DNA of 48,201 nucleotides, taken from contig JBHHZM010000005.1 in NCBI GenBank assembly GCA_046758065.1, positions 1 to 48,201 on the forward strand, written 5' to 3'. Made by a program: the position numbers and the translations under genes. Source of the stretch: JBHHZM01 sp046758065. GTDB taxonomy: Bacteria > Pseudomonadota > Alphaproteobacteria > JAAXGF01. The notes below the pieces were generated by a model. That model was not told the origin of the DNA, made no database searches, and saw only the letters and a list, made by a program, of their open reading frames with translations. Positions 14,301-22,849 of this stretch are shown one piece after another (the first letter of the stretch is position 1; each line of letters opens with the position of its first letter).

Positions 14301-15443
14301 CTAGTTCCCGTCGAGCAGCTTGCGGGCGACGATCACCCGCATGATCTCGTTGGTGCCTTCGAGGATCTGATGGACCCGGACGTCGCGCAGGAAACGCTCC
14401 ACCGGGTAATCGCGCAAATAGCCGTAACCGCCGTGAAGTTGCAGCGCCTCGTTGCAGACCCAAAAGCCCGCGTCGGTAGCGAAACGCTTGGCCATGGCGC
14501 AGCGCAGCGTCGCGTCGGCCTCGCTTGCGTCGAGCGCGGCGGCGGCCCACAGCATCATCAAGCGCGCCGCCTCGATCTCGGTCGCCATGTCGGCGAAGCG
14601 GAACCGAAGCGCCTGAAAATCGGCGAGGCGGCGGCCGAACTGCTCGCGGCTGAGAATATGCTCGCGCGCGGCGGCGAGGCAGGCCTCGGCACCGCCCAGC
14701 GAGCAGGCGGCGATATTGACCCGTCCGCCGTCGAGCCCCTGCATCGCCATCTTGAAGCCTTCGCCTTCGGCACCCAGCCGGTTGGCGACAGGCACGCGGC
14801 AGTCTTCGAAAAAAACCATCGCCGTCGGCTGACTGTGCCAGCCGAGCTTGCGCTCCTGCTTGCCGAAGCTCAGACCCGGCGCATCCTTCTCGACCACGAT
14901 GCATGAAATCCCCCCGGCGCCCTCTCCGCCGGTGCGCACCATGCAGAGGTAGAGATCGCTCGCCGAGGCGCCTGAGATAAACGCCTTGGTGCCGTTGAGC
15001 ACGTAGTCGTCGCCGTCGCGCACCGCGCGCGTCCTGAGAGAAGCGGCGTCGGAGCCCGAGTCGGGTTCGGTCAGACAATAGCTGGCAATCCTGTCCATCG
15101 TCGCCATCGCCGGCAGCCAGCGCCCTCGTTGCGCCTCCGAACCAAACCGGTCGATCATCCAGCCCGCCATGTTGTGGATCGAGAGGAACGCCGCTGTCGA
15201 GGTGCAGCCGCCGGCGAGCGCTTCGAAGACGAGCGCCGCGTCGAGACGGCCGAGGTCCGCGCCGCCGACGTCGTCGCGCACGCAAATCGCGGCGAAGCCG
15301 AGCGCGGCCGCCTTGCGCAGGGTCTCGATCGGGAAACGGCAGGTCTCGTCCCACTCGGCGGCGAAGGGCGCCATTTCCTTCGCCGCGAAGTCGCGGGCGA
15401 GATCCTGAATGGCGCGCTGTTCGTCGGTGAGGCGGAAGTCCAT
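14301..15443 (-). CDS. Isobutyryl-CoA dehydrogenase-type acyl-CoA dehydrogenase
   Basis: A 380-residue FAD acyl-CoA dehydrogenase that most likely makes methacrylyl-CoA from isobutyryl-CoA. Conserved blocks are YCLTEPDSGSDAASLRTRA (about 124-142), FISGASASDLYL, QLHGGYGYLRDYPVERFLRD and VHQILEGTNEIMRV, with the catalytic Glu362 at EGT. The ATG at 15443 (MDFRLTDEQRAIQDLARDFA) fits the usual N-terminus; the open frame to 16202 is antisense to hemB. It is the first gene of the valine cluster with HIBCH and mmsB, which supports the substrate. An enoyl-CoA hydratase for the intermediate step is not visible here. The promoter must lie in the 129 bases shared with divergent hemB. Confidence 0.88.
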   Translation of the reverse strand: MDFRLTDEQRAIQDLARDFAAKEMAPFAAEWDETCRFPIETLRKAAALGFAAICVRDDVGGADLGRLDAALVFEALAGGCTSTAAFLSIHNMAGWMIDRFGSEAQRGRWLPAMATMDRIASYCLTEPDSGSDAASLRTRAVRDGDDYVLNGTKAFISGASASDLYLCMVRTGGEGAGGISCIVVEKDAPGLSFGKQERKLGWHSQPTAMVFFEDCRVPVANRLGAEGEGFKMAMQGLDGGRVNIAACSLGGAEACLAAAREHILSREQFGRRLADFQALRFRFADMATEIEAARLMMLWAAAALDASEADATLRCAMAKRFATDAGFWVCNEALQLHGGYGYLRDYPVERFLRDVRVHQILEGTNEIMRVIVARKLLDGN

Positions 15444-15572
15444 GGGGCGGGTGACCGCAGGCTCGTGATCCAGACTGCGCCGAATGTACCCCGGACCGCG
15501 GCCAAGGCCAATGGAAGCCTCGCCGACGCACCGCTTGAAACCGGCGCCGCAGAAGCGTATGTCAGGCTTGCG

Positions 15573-16655
15573 ATGGCGGACGAGCACATCTTGCGTTTCA
15601 GGCGTCGTTCGGGGACCGGCGCCGCCGGAAGCAGGCGGCCGACGACTCCCGAAGCCCAGCCGCCGCTCGGCGCTTATCCCCGCACCCGCATGCGGCGCAA
15701 CCGGCAGGACGACTGGTCGCGCCGGCTGGTGGCCGAAAACCGTCTCGCGCCCGACGATTTGATCTGGCCGGTGTTCGTCCACGACGGCGACGGGCGCATC
15801 GAAGTGCCGTCGATGCCCGGACAGGCGCGGCTCTCGATCGACCTTCTCGTCGAGGCGGCCGGCGAGGCGAAGGCGCTTGGCATCCCCGCCGTCGCCGTCT
15901 TTCCCGTGACCCCGCCCGAACGCAAATCGACCGACGGCGACGAAGCCTGCAACCCCGACAATATCGTCTGCCGCGCCATCGCCGCGGTAAAACGCGCCGT
16001 GCCCGATATCGGCGTGATCTGCGACGTGGCACTCGACCCGTTCACCAGCCACGGTCACGACGGCCTGTTGCGCGACGGCCGCATCGTCAACGACGAAACG
16101 GTCGAGGTGCTCTGCGCCCAGGCTCTCGTCCAGGCCGCGGCCGGCTGCGACGTGATCGCGCCTTCCGACATGATGGACGGCCGCGTCGGCGCGATTCGCC
16201 AAGCGCTTGACGAGAACGGCTACGAAGCAGTGCGCATCATGTCCTACGCCGCCAAGTACGCGTCGGCGTTCTACGGCCCGTTCCGCGACGCCGTCGGTTC
16301 GGCGCCCAACCTCGCGGGCGGCGACAAGCGCACCTATCAGATGGACCCCGCCAACGGCGACGAGGCGCTGCGCGAGGTCGCGCTCGACATCGCCGAGGGC
16401 GCCGACATGGTGATGGTCAAGCCCGGCATGCCCTATCTCGACATCCTGCAGCGGGTGAAGGAGGCCTTCGGCGTGCCGACCTACGCCTATCAGGTGAGCG
16501 GCGAGTACGCCATGCTCAAGGGCGCCGCGGCGCAGGGCTGGCTCGACGGCGAGCGCGCATTGCTCGAATCGCTGCTCGGCTTCAAGCGTGCCGGCGCCGA
16601 CGGGGTGCTCAGTTACGCGGCGGTCGAGGTCGCAAAACTGCTGCGCGCGGGTTGA
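15573..16655 (+). CDS. hemB: Delta-aminolevulinic acid dehydratase (porphobilinogen synthase)
   Basis: Condenses two 5-aminolevulinate molecules into porphobilinogen for haem, B12 or bacteriochlorophyll. The 360-residue protein has the two active-site lysines Lys228 (SYAAKYASAFYGPF) and Lys283 (MVMVKPGMPYLDI). The metal loop reads CDVALDPFTSHGHDG: the three zinc cysteines of the animal enzyme are Ala, Asp and Asp, so this is the magnesium-type enzyme common in alphaproteobacteria. The ATG at 15573 (MADEHILRF) is a reasonable start ahead of the conserved YPRTRMRRNR; the frame open further upstream is antisense to the dehydrogenase gene. It is convergent with the decarboxylase gene. Confidence 0.93.
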   Translation: MADEHILRFRRRSGTGAAGSRRPTTPEAQPPLGAYPRTRMRRNRQDDWSRRLVAENRLAPDDLIWPVFVHDGDGRIEVPSMPGQARLSIDLLVEAAGEAKALGIPAVAVFPVTPPERKSTDGDEACNPDNIVCRAIAAVKRAVPDIGVICDVALDPFTSHGHDGLLRDGRIVNDETVEVLCAQALVQAAAGCDVIAPSDMMDGRVGAIRQALDENGYEAVRIMSYAAKYASAFYGPFRDAVGSAPNLAGGDKRTYQMDPANGDEALREVALDIAEGADMVMVKPGMPYLDILQRVKEAFGVPTYAYQVSGEYAMLKGAAAQGWLDGERALLESLLGFKRAGADGVLSYAAVEVAKLLRAG

Positions 16656-16667
16656 CGCCGGAGCGTC

Positions 16668-16685
16668 TAGAGCGGAACCGCTCTA
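16668..16685. repeat. Perfect inverted repeat between convergent hemB and decarboxylase genes
   Basis: TAGAGCGG and CCGCTCTA (8 bp each) flank a 2-base AA centre in the 27-base gap, overlapping the decarboxylase stop codon at 16683-16685. It could fold in transcripts of either strand, but no T-run follows on either side, so it is at best a weak or Rho-assisted terminator. The motif TCTAGAGCGG is common as an intergenic repeat in alphaproteobacteria. Confidence 0.45.
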
Positions 16686-17852
16686 CGTCCCCACCGCGCG
16701 CAAGGGCGCGCCGCGGCGTTCGGGAACGTCGTCGAGTTCGACGAAAGTATCGGGATAAAAGCCGTTGAATTGGCTGCGCACGGCGTTCGAATAGGCGCCG
16801 ATCTGCTCGATCTCGATCCAGTCGCCCTCGCGCACGTCCGCCGGCAGGCGGAAGGGAAACGGCAGCACATCGACCGAATCGCAGGTCGGGCCGTTGACCG
16901 CAAAATCCCGCATCTCGTCCGAAGGCACCCCGTCGAGCCGGATGAGCCGGGCCGGCATCCGGATCCGCGCCGTCACCATCTCGCCGAGGCTGCCGTAAAT
17001 GCCGTCGTTGATGTAGATCTGGTCCTCCTTGCAAAGCTGCACCTGAACGACGAGCGAACAGCCGCCGGCGACGAGCGCACGGCCGGGCTCGCACATCAGC
17101 ACGCAGTCGCGCCGCAGGGACAGCCTCGAGAGGCCCGCCTCGATCTCGGCGGTGTAGTTCTCGAAAGGCGGCAGGTCGACCCCGACGTAGGCCGCCGGAA
17201 AACCGCCGCCCACGTCGAGGAAGTGGATGTCGCTCCCGGCGGCTTCGATGACCTCGCCGACGAGTTCGAGCGCGGTGCGGTAGGCGCGGGGCGTGAGGCA
17301 CTGCGAGCCGACGTGAAAGGCGAGTCCCGCCTGGCAGCCCTCGCGGCGCGCTTCGCGCAGAAGCTCGGCCGCCATTTCGGGCGACGCCCCGAACTTGCTC
17401 GAAAGATCGTAGGCCGTATCGGCCTGCGGCGTGGCCAGACGAACGATGATCGCCACGCCTTCGCCGCCGGTTTCGTCGCGGACCTTGGCAAGCTCGCTCG
17501 GATGGTCGACCACGAAATGGTGTATTCCGTAAACCTCGTACGCCGCCTTGATGACCGCGCGCGCCTTGACCGGATGCATGAAATAGGCACCGGCGTCGCG
17601 GAACAGCTCGCGCACCTGGGCGATTTCGGGCAGCGACGCCGTATCAAAGTGGCGGATGCCGGCGTTGTAGAGAACGTTGAGCACCCGCGGATGCGGGTTG
17701 CACTTGACGGCATAGAGAACGCGGCCCGGGAAGCAGTCGAGGAAACGCCGCGCCGCCTCGGCAAGCGCCGCCGGACGAAGGCAATAGACCGGATAACTGG
17801 GAGTCAACGCCTCCACCATTGCCTCGGCGTTGACGAAGCGCTTCTCGCTCAT
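16683..17852 (-). CDS. Ornithine/lysine decarboxylase, fold type III PLP
   Basis: A 389-residue alanine-racemase-fold decarboxylase producing putrescine from ornithine, or cadaverine from lysine. The PLP lysine is Lys50 in YAVKCNPHP; DVGGGFP and CEPGRALVAGG bind the cofactor phosphate; NGPTCDSVDVL supplies the catalytic Cys and substrate Asp from the partner subunit. It resembles eukaryotic-type ODC rather than the large inducible enzymes. Three in-frame ATGs exist (17900, 17876, 17852); the last gives the usual length, and none has a good ribosome-binding site. It is a single gene, divergent from a methyltransferase. Ornithine versus lysine preference cannot be read from the sequence. Confidence 0.88.
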   Translation of the reverse strand: MSEKRFVNAEAMVEALTPSYPVYCLRPAALAEAARRFLDCFPGRVLYAVKCNPHPRVLNVLYNAGIRHFDTASLPEIAQVRELFRDAGAYFMHPVKARAVIKAAYEVYGIHHFVVDHPSELAKVRDETGGEGVAIIVRLATPQADTAYDLSSKFGASPEMAAELLREARREGCQAGLAFHVGSQCLTPRAYRTALELVGEVIEAAGSDIHFLDVGGGFPAAYVGVDLPPFENYTAEIEAGLSRLSLRRDCVLMCEPGRALVAGGCSLVVQVQLCKEDQIYINDGIYGSLGEMVTARIRMPARLIRLDGVPSDEMRDFAVNGPTCDSVDVLPFPFRLPADVREGDWIEIEQIGAYSNAVRSQFNGFYPDTFVELDDVPERRGAPLRAVGT

Positions 17853-17983
17853 TGCCCGAATGCCCAGTATTGCCATCAGTGAAGAAGCGTAGCTATACAA
17901 CGTTAATATGACATTGCAAGCGCCGGGCGTGACCTCACAAGTCCGTGTCGGCGCCGTGTCTCCCGGGGGGCGGAACGCACGCC

Positions 17984-18748
17984 ATGGAAATCGACTTCGG
18001 CCGCACCGCGACGGATTACGGCAGCTTCCGCGCGGGCTTTCCCGAAGCGCTGTTCGATCGGCTTGCCGGTCACAGGATCGGTGCGCCGGGCCAGAGATTG
18101 CTCGATCTCGGCACCGGCACGGGCGCGCTCGCGCGCGGTTTCGCCCGCCGGGGTTGCCGCGTCACCGGTCTCGACCGCTCGGCCGAGTTGATCGCCGAAG
18201 CGGCGCGGCTCGACCACGAGGCCGGTGTCGAGGTGCGCTACGTCATCGGCGAGGCGGAGACGACGGGCCTGCCCGACGCCGCCTTCGACGCGGTGACCGC
18301 CGGCCAGTGCTGGCACTGGTTCGACCGCAAACGCGCGGCGCGCGAGGTCCGGCGCCTTCTGGTTCCGGGCGGGCGCCTGGCGATCTGTCATTTCGATTGG
18401 CTGCCGCTGCCCGGCAACGTCGTCGACATCACGGAGAAGCTGATCAAGGCGCATAACCCTGACTGGGGGTTCGACGGCATGACCGGGATCCATGCCGACG
18501 AGCCCGGTGACGTCGCCATGGCCGGATTCGGCGATATCGAGACCTTCTCGTTCGACGTTGCCGTGCCCTATACGCACGAAGCCTGGCGTGGCCGTATCCG
18601 GGCGAGCGCCGGGGTCGGGGCGAGCCTCGATCCCGACGCCGTCGCGCGCTTCGATTCGACGCATGCCGCGTTTCTGAAGACGCGCTTTCGCGACGATCCG
18701 CTTTCCGTGCCGCACCGTTGCTTCGCCGTCGTCTGTCGCGCCCCTTAA
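17984..18748 (+). CDS. Class I SAM-dependent methyltransferase
   Basis: A 254-residue methyltransferase (Methyltransf_11 type) of unknown substrate. SAM motif I is LLDLGTGTGALARGFARRG at about residues 37-55, motif II VTGLDRS, and the post-II block GQCWHWFDRKRAAREVRRLL is typical of the group. The C-terminal region VPYTHEAWRGRIRASAGVGA is seen in similar proteins of unknown role. The ATG at 17984 (MEIDFGRTATDYGSFRAGFP) matches the family N-terminus; the frame opens 13 codons earlier. A GGGGGGCGGA stretch lies upstream. The next gene begins 83 bases downstream on the same strand. Confidence 0.8.
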   Translation: MEIDFGRTATDYGSFRAGFPEALFDRLAGHRIGAPGQRLLDLGTGTGALARGFARRGCRVTGLDRSAELIAEAARLDHEAGVEVRYVIGEAETTGLPDAAFDAVTAGQCWHWFDRKRAAREVRRLLVPGGRLAICHFDWLPLPGNVVDITEKLIKAHNPDWGFDGMTGIHADEPGDVAMAGFGDIETFSFDVAVPYTHEAWRGRIRASAGVGASLDPDAVARFDSTHAAFLKTRFRDDPLSVPHRCFAVVCRAP

Positions 18749-18831
18749 GACATCATTCCGGCGGCCGGCGATTGCGCCCGCGTCACGGCTCGGCTATGAC
18801 CGGTTGGAAACGGTTGAAACGCGAGGACGCC

Positions 18832-19983
18832 ATGGCGCTCGAAGGCCCTCTGTCCGACATCACGGTGGTCGACCTGACCCGCGTGCTGGCGGGTCCCTAT
18901 TGCACCATGGTGCTCGCCGACCTCGGGGCCCGGGTCATCAAGGTCGAGCCTCCCGGAAAGGGCGACGACGCTCGCCATTTCGGCCCGTTTATCGGCGGCA
19001 AATCGGCCTATTTCATGTCGCTCAACCGAAGCAAGGAGAGCATCGCGCTCGACCTCAAGGACGATGCCGACCGGAAAATCTTCGAGACCCTGCTCGGGCG
19101 CGCCGACGTCGTGGTCGAGAACTACCGGGCCGGGGTCATGGAACGTCTGGGTTACGGCTGGGAGGTGCTGCACGCGCGTTATCCGAGGCTGATCTACGCC
19201 GCCGCCTCGGGCTTCGGCCATACCGGACCCCATGCCCGGCGCCCGGCCTACGACATGGTCGTCCAGGGCCTCGGCGGCGTGATGAGCCTGACGGGTCAGC
19301 CCGGAGGGCCGCCGACGCGCGTCGGCACCTCGATCGGCGACATTACCGCCGGCCTGTTCACCGCCATCGGCATCGGCGCCGCGCTCCATCACCGAACGCG
19401 CAGCGGCGAGGGCACGAAGATCGACGTTGCCATGCTCGACTGCCAGATCGCGATTCTCGAAAACGCCATCTCGCGCTACTTCGCGACCGGCGAAGTGCCC
19501 GAGCCATTGGGCAGCCGCCATCCCTCGATCACGCCCTTCCAGGCCTTCGCGACGCGTGACGCCTACGTCATCATCGCGGCGGGCAACGACGCCCTGTTCG
19601 ACAAGCTGTGCCACACCATCGACCGCCCGGACCTCGCCAAAAACCCGCTGTTCGCCGACAACGACTCGCGCACCCGCCACGTCGCGGCGCTTGCCGACGA
19701 GATCGAGGCGACGACCAGGACACGGGACACCGCGCATTGGCTCGAACGGCTCGAAGACGCCGGCATCCCGTGCAGCCCGATCAACACGGTCGCCGAGGCC
19801 GTCGCTCACCCGCAGGTACAGGCGCGCAACATGCTGGTGAGTGTCGAAGATCCGCAGACCGGCGACTGTCGCATGGCGGGCAACCCGATCAAGCTCTCGG
19901 GTTTCGCCGACCCCGCGAAGCGGCCGGGGGTTCCCGACCTCGACGCGCACCGCGACAAAATTCTTTCTGAACTCGAAGAATAA
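18832..19983 (+). CDS. Class III (CaiB/BaiF) CoA-transferase
   Basis: A 383-residue family III CoA-transferase, which moves CoA between carboxylic acids through a glutamyl/aspartyl-CoA anhydride on a conserved Asp. The N-terminal LTRVLAGPYCTMVLADLGA (about 15-33), VIKVEPPGKGDD and the catalytic Asp141 in RRPAYDMVVQGLGG are clear. GAGGA lies six bases before the ATG at 18832; a weaker in-frame ATG is at 18796. The substrate is not set by the sequence I can read; succinyl-CoA:glutarate CoA-transfer would fit with glutaryl-CoA dehydrogenase 9 kb away, but formyl-, mesaconyl- or carnitine-type activities are equally possible. Confidence 0.85.
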   Translation: MALEGPLSDITVVDLTRVLAGPYCTMVLADLGARVIKVEPPGKGDDARHFGPFIGGKSAYFMSLNRSKESIALDLKDDADRKIFETLLGRADVVVENYRAGVMERLGYGWEVLHARYPRLIYAAASGFGHTGPHARRPAYDMVVQGLGGVMSLTGQPGGPPTRVGTSIGDITAGLFTAIGIGAALHHRTRSGEGTKIDVAMLDCQIAILENAISRYFATGEVPEPLGSRHPSITPFQAFATRDAYVIIAAGNDALFDKLCHTIDRPDLAKNPLFADNDSRTRHVAALADEIEATTRTRDTAHWLERLEDAGIPCSPINTVAEAVAHPQVQARNMLVSVEDPQTGDCRMAGNPIKLSGFADPAKRPGVPDLDAHRDKILSELEE

Positions 19984-20037
19984 AGTATAAGATATTGATT
20001 TATATTGTGTTTTAATAGAACGGGAACGTGCGAAGCA

Positions 20038-20841
20038 ATGGAGCCCTATCGATTCACAGCCGGTGAAACGCCGCTCCTCGTCAGCATTCCCCATTGCGGC
20101 ACCCATCTGCCCGCGGACATCGCCACACGCATGACGGACGCGGGCCGCCTCGTCGCCGATGCCGACTGGCACGTCGATCGGCTTTACGATTTCGCCGGCG
20201 ATCTCGGCGCCGGAGTCCTCGCCGCCACTCACGCGCGCTACGTCGTCGATCTTAACCGCCCGCCCGACGACGCGCCCCTCTACCCGGGCGCAGACAATAC
20301 CGGGCTGTGCCCGACAACCACCTTCGCGCGCGAACCGATCTACAAGGCGGGCGTCGAGCCCGATGCGGACGAGATCGCCCGCCGGCTCGCAACCTACTGG
20401 CGACCCTACCACGTCAAACTCGCCGCCGAGATCGCCCGTCTCAAGGCGCGCCACGGCGTCGCCCTGCTGTTCGAGGCGCATTCGATCCGCTCCGAAGTGC
20501 CCCGTTTCTTCGCAGGCCGCCTGCCCGACCTCAATCTCGGAACCGCCGGGGGCGCAAGTATCGACCCCCGGCTCGCGGAACGGCTGGCCGAACTGTGCGG
20601 CCGTGCGGACGGCCTCACCAGCGTGCTCAACGGCCGCTTCAAAGGGGGCTATATCACCCGCGCTTACGGCGAACCGGCGAAGAACGTCCACGCCGTGCAG
20701 CTCGAACAAGCGCAAATCACCTATATGCTCGAAGATCCCCCCTTCACCTACCTGCCCGAGCGCGCCGCGGGGGTCCGCCCCTTGCTCCGGTCGCTTCTCG
20801 AAGAAATGCTCGACTGGGCCACGATACACCAGCCTAACTGA
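20038..20841 (+). CDS. N-formylglutamate amidohydrolase family protein
   Basis: A 267-residue zinc hydrolase of the HutG2/FGase family, which releases formate and glutamate from N-formylglutamate in histidine breakdown. SIPHCGTHLP (about 16-25) and LFEAHSIRSEVPRFF (about 144-158) carry the metal ligands, with DADWHVDRLY and YVVDLNRPP also conserved. The ATG at 20038 is chosen over a TTG 33 bases earlier. The 54 bases upstream are AT-rich and probably contain a promoter. No other hut gene is in the window, and the gene lies between a CoA-transferase and the motor genes, so the true substrate may be another N-formyl or N-acyl amino acid. Confidence 0.85.
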   Translation: MEPYRFTAGETPLLVSIPHCGTHLPADIATRMTDAGRLVADADWHVDRLYDFAGDLGAGVLAATHARYVVDLNRPPDDAPLYPGADNTGLCPTTTFAREPIYKAGVEPDADEIARRLATYWRPYHVKLAAEIARLKARHGVALLFEAHSIRSEVPRFFAGRLPDLNLGTAGGASIDPRLAERLAELCGRADGLTSVLNGRFKGGYITRAYGEPAKNVHAVQLEQAQITYMLEDPPFTYLPERAAGVRPLLRSLLEEMLDWATIHQPN

Positions 20842-20969
20842 CCCTCTTCGCGCCTCAAAAGCTCTGACTTAACTGAATTTTCACCGGCCGGAGCAAGGAT
20901 TGACCGACGGTTGGAAGCGACCGGCGCCACCCGCCGGTGTGTCGGAACGGTGGCGAAGCGGAGTGTCGA

Positions 20970-21830
20970 ATGCTCATCATCATTGGCCTTGTCGTGGTCA
21001 TCGGCGCAATCCTCGGCGGCTACATGCCGCACGGCAACGTCGCCGTCCTGTGGCAGCCATTCGAGTTCATCATCATTTTCGGCGCCGCGATCGGCGGTTT
21101 CATCACTTCCAACCCCAAGGAAGTGCTCCTCGCCACCCTCAAGAACATCGCTCTCGTGTTCAAAGGGCCTCCGCACGACAAGCAGGGTTACATCGAACTC
21201 CTCACCCTGCTCTATACCCTCCTGCGTTTGGCCAAGTCGAAAGGCCCTCTCGCCCTCGAAGCGCACATCGAGAATCCCTCGGAAAGCGAGATTTTCAATA
21301 AATTTCCGAAGTTCGCCGCCAATCATCACGCAGTCACTTTCCTCTGCGACTATCTGCGCATGGTCACCATGGGCACGGACAACGCCAACGAGATCGAGCC
21401 TTTGATCGACGAGGAGATCGAGACCCATCACAACGAGCTGGGGCGCGTTGCCGCGGCAGTGACCAACATGGCCGACGGCCTGCCCGCCTTCGGCATCGTT
21501 GCCGCGGTGCTCGGCGTCATCACCACCATGGGCAGCATCCTCGAACCCCCCGAGGTGCTGGGCGGCCTGATCGGCGCCGCGCTGGTCGGTACCTTTCTCG
21601 GCGTACTCTTGGCCTATGGCTTCGTCGGCCCGCTCGGAAACGCGCTCAAGCACTACGCCGACGCCGAAACCAAGTATTACGCCTGCATGAAAGCAGCGCT
21701 GATCGCCCATATCCAGGGATACGCGCCGGCGATCTCGATCGAATTCGCGCGCAAGATGCTGTTCTCGAACGAGCGGCCGACCTTCGAGGAGCTTGAAGAA
21801 GCGGTGAGCGCGGAACCGGTACCGGCCTAA
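20970..21830 (+). CDS. motA: Flagellar motor stator protein MotA
   Basis: A 286-residue membrane protein that, with MotB, forms the proton-driven stator around the flagellar rotor. It has four membrane segments: about residues 2-20 and 29-48 at the N-terminus, and about 167-190 and 197-220 towards the C-terminus. The motif LPAFGIVAAVLGVITTMGSI carries the conserved Pro of helix 3. The charged cytoplasmic loop contains the rotor-contact region (DYLRMVTMG ... EIEPLIDEEIE). The ATG at 20970 has CGGAG eight bases upstream. Thirteen bases separate it from motB. No other flagellar gene is in the window. Confidence 0.95.
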   Translation: MLIIIGLVVVIGAILGGYMPHGNVAVLWQPFEFIIIFGAAIGGFITSNPKEVLLATLKNIALVFKGPPHDKQGYIELLTLLYTLLRLAKSKGPLALEAHIENPSESEIFNKFPKFAANHHAVTFLCDYLRMVTMGTDNANEIEPLIDEEIETHHNELGRVAAAVTNMADGLPAFGIVAAVLGVITTMGSILEPPEVLGGLIGAALVGTFLGVLLAYGFVGPLGNALKHYADAETKYYACMKAALIAHIQGYAPAISIEFARKMLFSNERPTFEELEEAVSAEPVPA

Positions 21831-21843
21831 GAGAGAGCATCCG

Positions 21844-22767
21844 ATGGCCGGAGAGAACGCAGTCCCCATCATCATCATCAAGCGCGTCAAGAAGGGCGGG
21901 CACGAAGGCCATCACGGCGGCGCATGGAAGGTCGCCTACGCCGATTTCGTGACGGCGATGATGGCGTTTTTCCTGCTGCTCTGGCTGCTCAATTCGACCA
22001 CCGAGGAACAGATGGCCGGTATCGCCGATTACTTTTCCCCCACCACTTCCAGCCAGTCGAGCAGCGGCGCCGGCGGCGTCCTCGGCGGCACCAGCATGCT
22101 GTCGCCGGGCGCGATGGCGACGCCCAAGACAGCACCCGGGGTCACCGTGAGTTTGCTGCCGCTCGATCAGAAAGAAGAACCCGATACCGAAGGGAAACCG
22201 GCGGAGAAGCCCAAGGACAACGACGCCGCCACGGATCCTTCGGAACAGGCGCTCGAAGATTTGCGCGCCAAGCTCGAGCAGCAGGAGTTTGAAAAGGCCA
22301 AGGCCGCACTGCGCGCGGCGATCGACACGTCGCCCGATCTGCGGGAATTCAGCAAGAACCTGTACATCGACATGACGCCCGAAGGCATGCGCATCCAGAT
22401 CGTCGACGCCGAACAGCGCTCGATGTTCCCAAGCGGCGGCAGCACCATGTACGACTACACCGAACAGTTGTTGCAAAAAGTCGCCCAGACCATCGCCAAA
22501 CTGCCCAACGACATTGCCGTTATCGGCCATACCGACGCGACGCCTTTCCGCAGCCACGGCGGATATACCAATTGGGAGCTATCGACCGACCGCGCCAACG
22601 CCAGCCGTCGGGCGCTCGTCGGCGCCGGCCTTCCCGACTGGCGCATCGTGCGCGTCAGCGGCAAGGCGGGCAACGATCCGTTCGTCAAGGACGACCCCTA
22701 TTCGGCGCAGAACCGGCGTATCAGCATCCTGCTCCTGCGGCAATCGGAGAAGAAAAAAGCCCCATAG
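21844..22767 (+). CDS. motB: Flagellar motor stator protein MotB
   Basis: A 307-residue stator subunit. One membrane helix at about residues 30-50 (YADFVTAMMAFFLLLWLL) includes Asp34, the proton-carrying residue. The C-terminal OmpA-like peptidoglycan-binding domain (about 170-300) shows VIGHTDATPF, NWELSTDRANASRR and the closing QNRRISILLL. The linker contains a Pro/Lys/Glu/Asp-rich part (about 115-145) followed by the plug region. GAGAGAGCATCCG lies before the ATG. It follows motA in one operon. Confidence 0.95.
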   Translation: MAGENAVPIIIIKRVKKGGHEGHHGGAWKVAYADFVTAMMAFFLLLWLLNSTTEEQMAGIADYFSPTTSSQSSSGAGGVLGGTSMLSPGAMATPKTAPGVTVSLLPLDQKEEPDTEGKPAEKPKDNDAATDPSEQALEDLRAKLEQQEFEKAKAALRAAIDTSPDLREFSKNLYIDMTPEGMRIQIVDAEQRSMFPSGGSTMYDYTEQLLQKVAQTIAKLPNDIAVIGHTDATPFRSHGGYTNWELSTDRANASRRALVGAGLPDWRIVRVSGKAGNDPFVKDDPYSAQNRRISILLLRQSEKKKAP

Positions 22768-22849
22768 CGCCTCCGACGGCGTATTCGGTCAGACTTGTTC
22801 CGCGCGCCGCAAGACGCCACATAAGGACAAGGCACTTGAGGCGAGGCGT

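Noticed and set aside
12891..14906. A 671-codon open frame on the plus strand
   Set aside because: It runs antisense through mmsB, HIBCH and the acyl-CoA dehydrogenase, all of which have catalytic motifs and ribosome-binding sites. No domain is visible in it.
18745..20829. A 694-codon minus-strand open frame
   Set aside because: It is antisense to the CoA-transferase and amidohydrolase genes; its composition is typical of an antisense shadow.
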